NCBI RefSeq assembly: GCF_006546835.1
Contig: NZ_VICB01000005.1
Coordinates: 1-64,000 of the forward strand
Direction: 5' to 3'
DNA length: 64,000 bases
Source of the DNA: Actinomyces johnsonii
Lineage (GTDB): Bacteria > Actinomycetota > Actinomycetes > Actinomycetales > Actinomycetaceae
Shown: positions 61,990-64,000 of the stretch, piece after piece
Numbering within the stretch: the stretch's first letter is position 1
Layout: the number at the start of each line of letters is the position of its first letter
The notes under the pieces: model-generated
The model's database searches: none
What the model was told of the DNA's origin: nothing
Seen by the model: the letters and a program-made list of their open reading frames with translations, nothing else
Position numbers and translations under genes: made by a program

Positions 61990-62775
61990 GTGCCTGCAAC
62001 GCGCCCCATGACCCCGTTCTACCGCTTCGCCGCGTGCGGGGCGATCATTCCGTTCCTCAAGATGGTCTCCAGGCAGAAGGTGACCGGCCTGGAGAACATA
62101 CCCCGCGAGGGCGGCTTCATCGCCGTGGCCAACCACCTGACGGATCTCGACTCGCTCACGGCCATGCGCGCACTGGTCGACGCCGACGTGCCCGTCTACT
62201 CTCTGGCCAAGTCCACCCTGTTCAAGGTGCCGGTGCTCGGCTCGATCCTGAGGGCCGGCGGACAGATCCCGGTCCAGCGGGGAACCCAGAACGCAGCCAC
62301 GGCCCTCAAGGCCGCCGGCGATGTCCTGGCCGACGGCGGAGCCATCATGATCTTCCCCGAGGGTACCCTCTCCCGGGACCCCCTCAAGTGGCCGATGGTC
62401 GCCAAGACGGGCGCGGCCAGGCTGGCGATGACCAGCGGGGCACCCGTCCTGCCCATGGGGCAGTGGGGGGCTCACGAGATCCTGGACACCTACGGGCGCT
62501 CCTTCCACCCCTTCCCGCGCAAGGACGTGCGCGTGACCATCGGAGGGCTCATGGATCTGTCCCGCTTCGGGCAGGACACCCAGGACCGCGAGGCCGTGCG
62601 CGCCTGCACGGCCGAGATCATGCGGGCCATCACCGTTCTGGTGGAGGAGCTTCGAGGCGAGAAGGCCCCCCGGCCCTTCGACCTGCGCTACGACGGGGAC
62701 CCCGGCAAGGGCAGGATCGGCGTGCGCCGCCCCGACCCGTTGCCCGAGGCGGACAGCAGGGAGGACGGTCAGTGA
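61990..62775 (+). CDS. plsC: 1-acyl-sn-glycerol-3-phosphate acyltransferase (PlsC type)
   Basis: 261 residues. Acylates lysophosphatidate in membrane lipid synthesis. The HX4D motif is in NHLTDLDS and the phosphate-binding motif in FPEGTLSRD. No strong transmembrane helix beyond a possible N-terminal one. Its stop overlaps the GTG of gpsA, so the two glycerolipid genes are coupled. Other acyl acceptors cannot be excluded. Confidence 0.92.
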   Translation: MPATRPMTPFYRFAACGAIIPFLKMVSRQKVTGLENIPREGGFIAVANHLTDLDSLTAMRALVDADVPVYSLAKSTLFKVPVLGSILRAGGQIPVQRGTQNAATALKAAGDVLADGGAIMIFPEGTLSRDPLKWPMVAKTGAARLAMTSGAPVLPMGQWGAHEILDTYGRSFHPFPRKDVRVTIGGLMDLSRFGQDTQDREAVRACTAEIMRAITVLVEELRGEKAPRPFDLRYDGDPGKGRIGVRRPDPLPEADSREDGQ

Positions 62776-63827
62776 GCGGAGCCGGAAACGCAACGAGCAT
62801 GGCGCCGGTGCGGCGGGCGGCCGTCATCGGCTCGGGCGCCTGGGGAACCACCTTCGCGAGCCTCCTGGCTCAGGCCGGTGCCCCGACGACGATCTGGGCC
62901 CGGCGCCAGGAGATCGCCGACGAGATCAACACCGGCACCAACGAGCGATACGTCCCTGGCCACCGCCTGCCGCCGGGCGTGACGGCCACCACCGACCTGG
63001 CCGGGGCCGTCAAGGGAGCGGGCGTCGTCGTCGTAGCCGTGCCCTCCCAGGAGGCCCGGGGGGTTTTGGAACCCGTCCACGGCGCCCTGGCCGACGACGC
63101 CGTGGCCGTCTCCCTCATGAAGGGGGTCGAGCTGGGCACCGGGCTGCGAATGAGCGAGGTGCTGGCCGAGGTCCTGGGGATCGACCGATCCCGCGTCGTC
63201 GTCATCTCCGGGCCCAACCTCGCCGACGAGATCGCCGCGGGCCAGCCCACCGCCACCGTGGTGGCGGCCGATGACGAGCGGGTCGCCGCCCGGATCGCCG
63301 CCATGTGCGCCACCGGCACCTTCCGCCCCTACACGAACACCGATGTCCTGGGCGTCGAGCTGTGCGGGGCGGTCAAGAACGTCATCGCCCTGGCCGTCGG
63401 CGCCGCCGCGGGCCGGGGCATGGGGGACAACTCCAAGGCCACGATCATTACCCGGGGCCTGGTGGAGATCACCCGCCTGGGCCTGGAGCTCGGCGCCCAC
63501 CCCGAGACCTTCTCCGGGTTGGCCGGAATGGGCGACCTGGTGGCCACCTGCTCCTCGCCCCTGAGTCGCAATCAGACCTTCGGCCGTCACCTCGGCGAGG
63601 GGATGAGCGTGGCCGAGGCCGCCGCGGCCTCCCGAGGCGTGGCCGAGGGGGCAAAGTCCGCCCGCGCCGTCCTCGACCTGGCCCAGGCCCACGGGGTGGA
63701 TATGCCGATCACCGCCGGGGTCGTCACCGTCGTCGAGGGCGCCGCCAGCGTCGCCCAGGTGACGGATGCTCTGCTGGCTCGTCCTCGCAAGGCCGAGGGC
63801 GTGCACGCCGCCGCGTCTCAGACGTAG
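62772..63827 (+). CDS. gpsA: Glycerol-3-phosphate dehydrogenase [NAD(P)+]
   Basis: 351 residues. Makes sn-glycerol-3-phosphate from DHAP, the precursor for the PlsC step. AVIGSGAWGTTFA is the nucleotide-binding motif; GPNLADEIA and the catalytic Lys in ELCGAVKNVIALA follow, with GLAGMGDLVATC near the C-terminus. GTG 62772 overlaps the plsC stop (GTGA). Confidence 0.95.
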   Translation: MSGAGNATSMAPVRRAAVIGSGAWGTTFASLLAQAGAPTTIWARRQEIADEINTGTNERYVPGHRLPPGVTATTDLAGAVKGAGVVVVAVPSQEARGVLEPVHGALADDAVAVSLMKGVELGTGLRMSEVLAEVLGIDRSRVVVISGPNLADEIAAGQPTATVVAADDERVAARIAAMCATGTFRPYTNTDVLGVELCGAVKNVIALAVGAAAGRGMGDNSKATIITRGLVEITRLGLELGAHPETFSGLAGMGDLVATCSSPLSRNQTFGRHLGEGMSVAEAAAASRGVAEGAKSARAVLDLAQAHGVDMPITAGVVTVVEGAASVAQVTDALLARPRKAEGVHAAASQT

Positions 63828-63894
63828 CCCGGTCGCGTCTCGCACGACTGCGGATGCCCGGAACTCTCGCCGCGGCACGGCGCTGGGCCGGTCC

Positions 63895-64000
63895 TCAGTC
63901 GTGGGCGATGTCGATGACCAGGCGCGTGGGACTGGACAGTCTGAAGATGCGATAGGTCTGGGAGTCGGTGCCTATCACGACCTGGAACTCGCCCTCGAAG
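63895..64000 (-). CDS. C-terminus of an AMIN-like domain protein (partial)
   Basis: The last 34 codons of a minus-strand gene that continues beyond the window. The visible part runs from FEGEFQVVIG through TYRIFRLSSPTRLVIDIAHD to TGA; the RLSSPTRLVIDIAH ending is typical of AMIN-like domains of actinobacterial surface lipoproteins. It converges on gpsA. Confidence 0.7.
   Translation of the reverse strand, partial: FEGEFQVVIGTDSQTYRIFRLSSPTRLVIDIAHD

Overview
The window is about 68-70% GC and reads as a stretch of actinobacterial chromosome. The best guess is an oral-type Actinomyces or close relative, inferred from gene content, synteny (DUF3046-recA-recX, ndgR-leuCD, miaA-dapF, hflX, lexA-LysM-nrdR), LexA boxes of the GAAC-N4-GTTC type and codon use; nothing here proves the species. 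Genes are dense, and no phage, insertion sequence, CRISPR array or rRNA was seen. The long antisense reading frames opposite real genes are GC-rich shadows.

Layout. 0.4-3.7 kb: gltX, a putative lipoprotein, tRNA-Gln(CTG) and three tandem tRNA-Glu(CTC). 3.7-16.3 kb: polysaccharide deacetylase, RNase J, a PfkB kinase, ftsK, a CapA-like lipoprotein, pgsA, cinA, a ClgR-like regulator, DUF3046, recA and recX. 16.4-19.9 kb: fhs and a TetR/hydrolase divergent pair. 19.9-26.9 kb: an alpha-galactoside uptake and hydrolysis operon (GH36 enzyme, two permeases, binding protein) facing a ROK repressor. 27-30.6 kb: miaB, and a TetR regulator next to gap. 30.7-40.1 kb: an iron locus. 40.2-53.4 kb: two YbjN proteins, miaA, dapF, brnQ, two MFS transporters, an RsmC-like methyltransferase, hflX, a DinG-like helicase and ldh. 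53.5-57.1 kb: lexA, a LysM protein, nrdR and a glycosyltransferase. 57.1-64 kb: ndgR, leuCD, murA, plsC, gpsA and the 3' end of an AMIN-like gene.

The most interesting block is 30.7-40.1 kb. An FTR1 permease, a Tpd/P19-type iron lipoprotein, a DUF2318 membrane protein, two FtsX/MacB-type permeases, an ATPase and an FMN-binding lipoprotein form a seven-gene run. ApbE, the enzyme that attaches FMN covalently, is encoded divergently. One permease carries eight H-x-G tripeptides in tandem, and a DtxR/IdeR-like box precedes FTR1. This suggests iron uptake driven by a covalent-flavin redox step outside the membrane.

Regulation visible in the sequence includes a recurrent leaderless-promoter pattern (TAGNNT-like -10, 6-8 nt, then ATG/GTG) at about ten genes; three LexA boxes between lexA and the LysM gene; a possible leaderless seven-codon leader ORF before hflX; a palindrome across the rnj -10 element; and competing hairpins before fhs.
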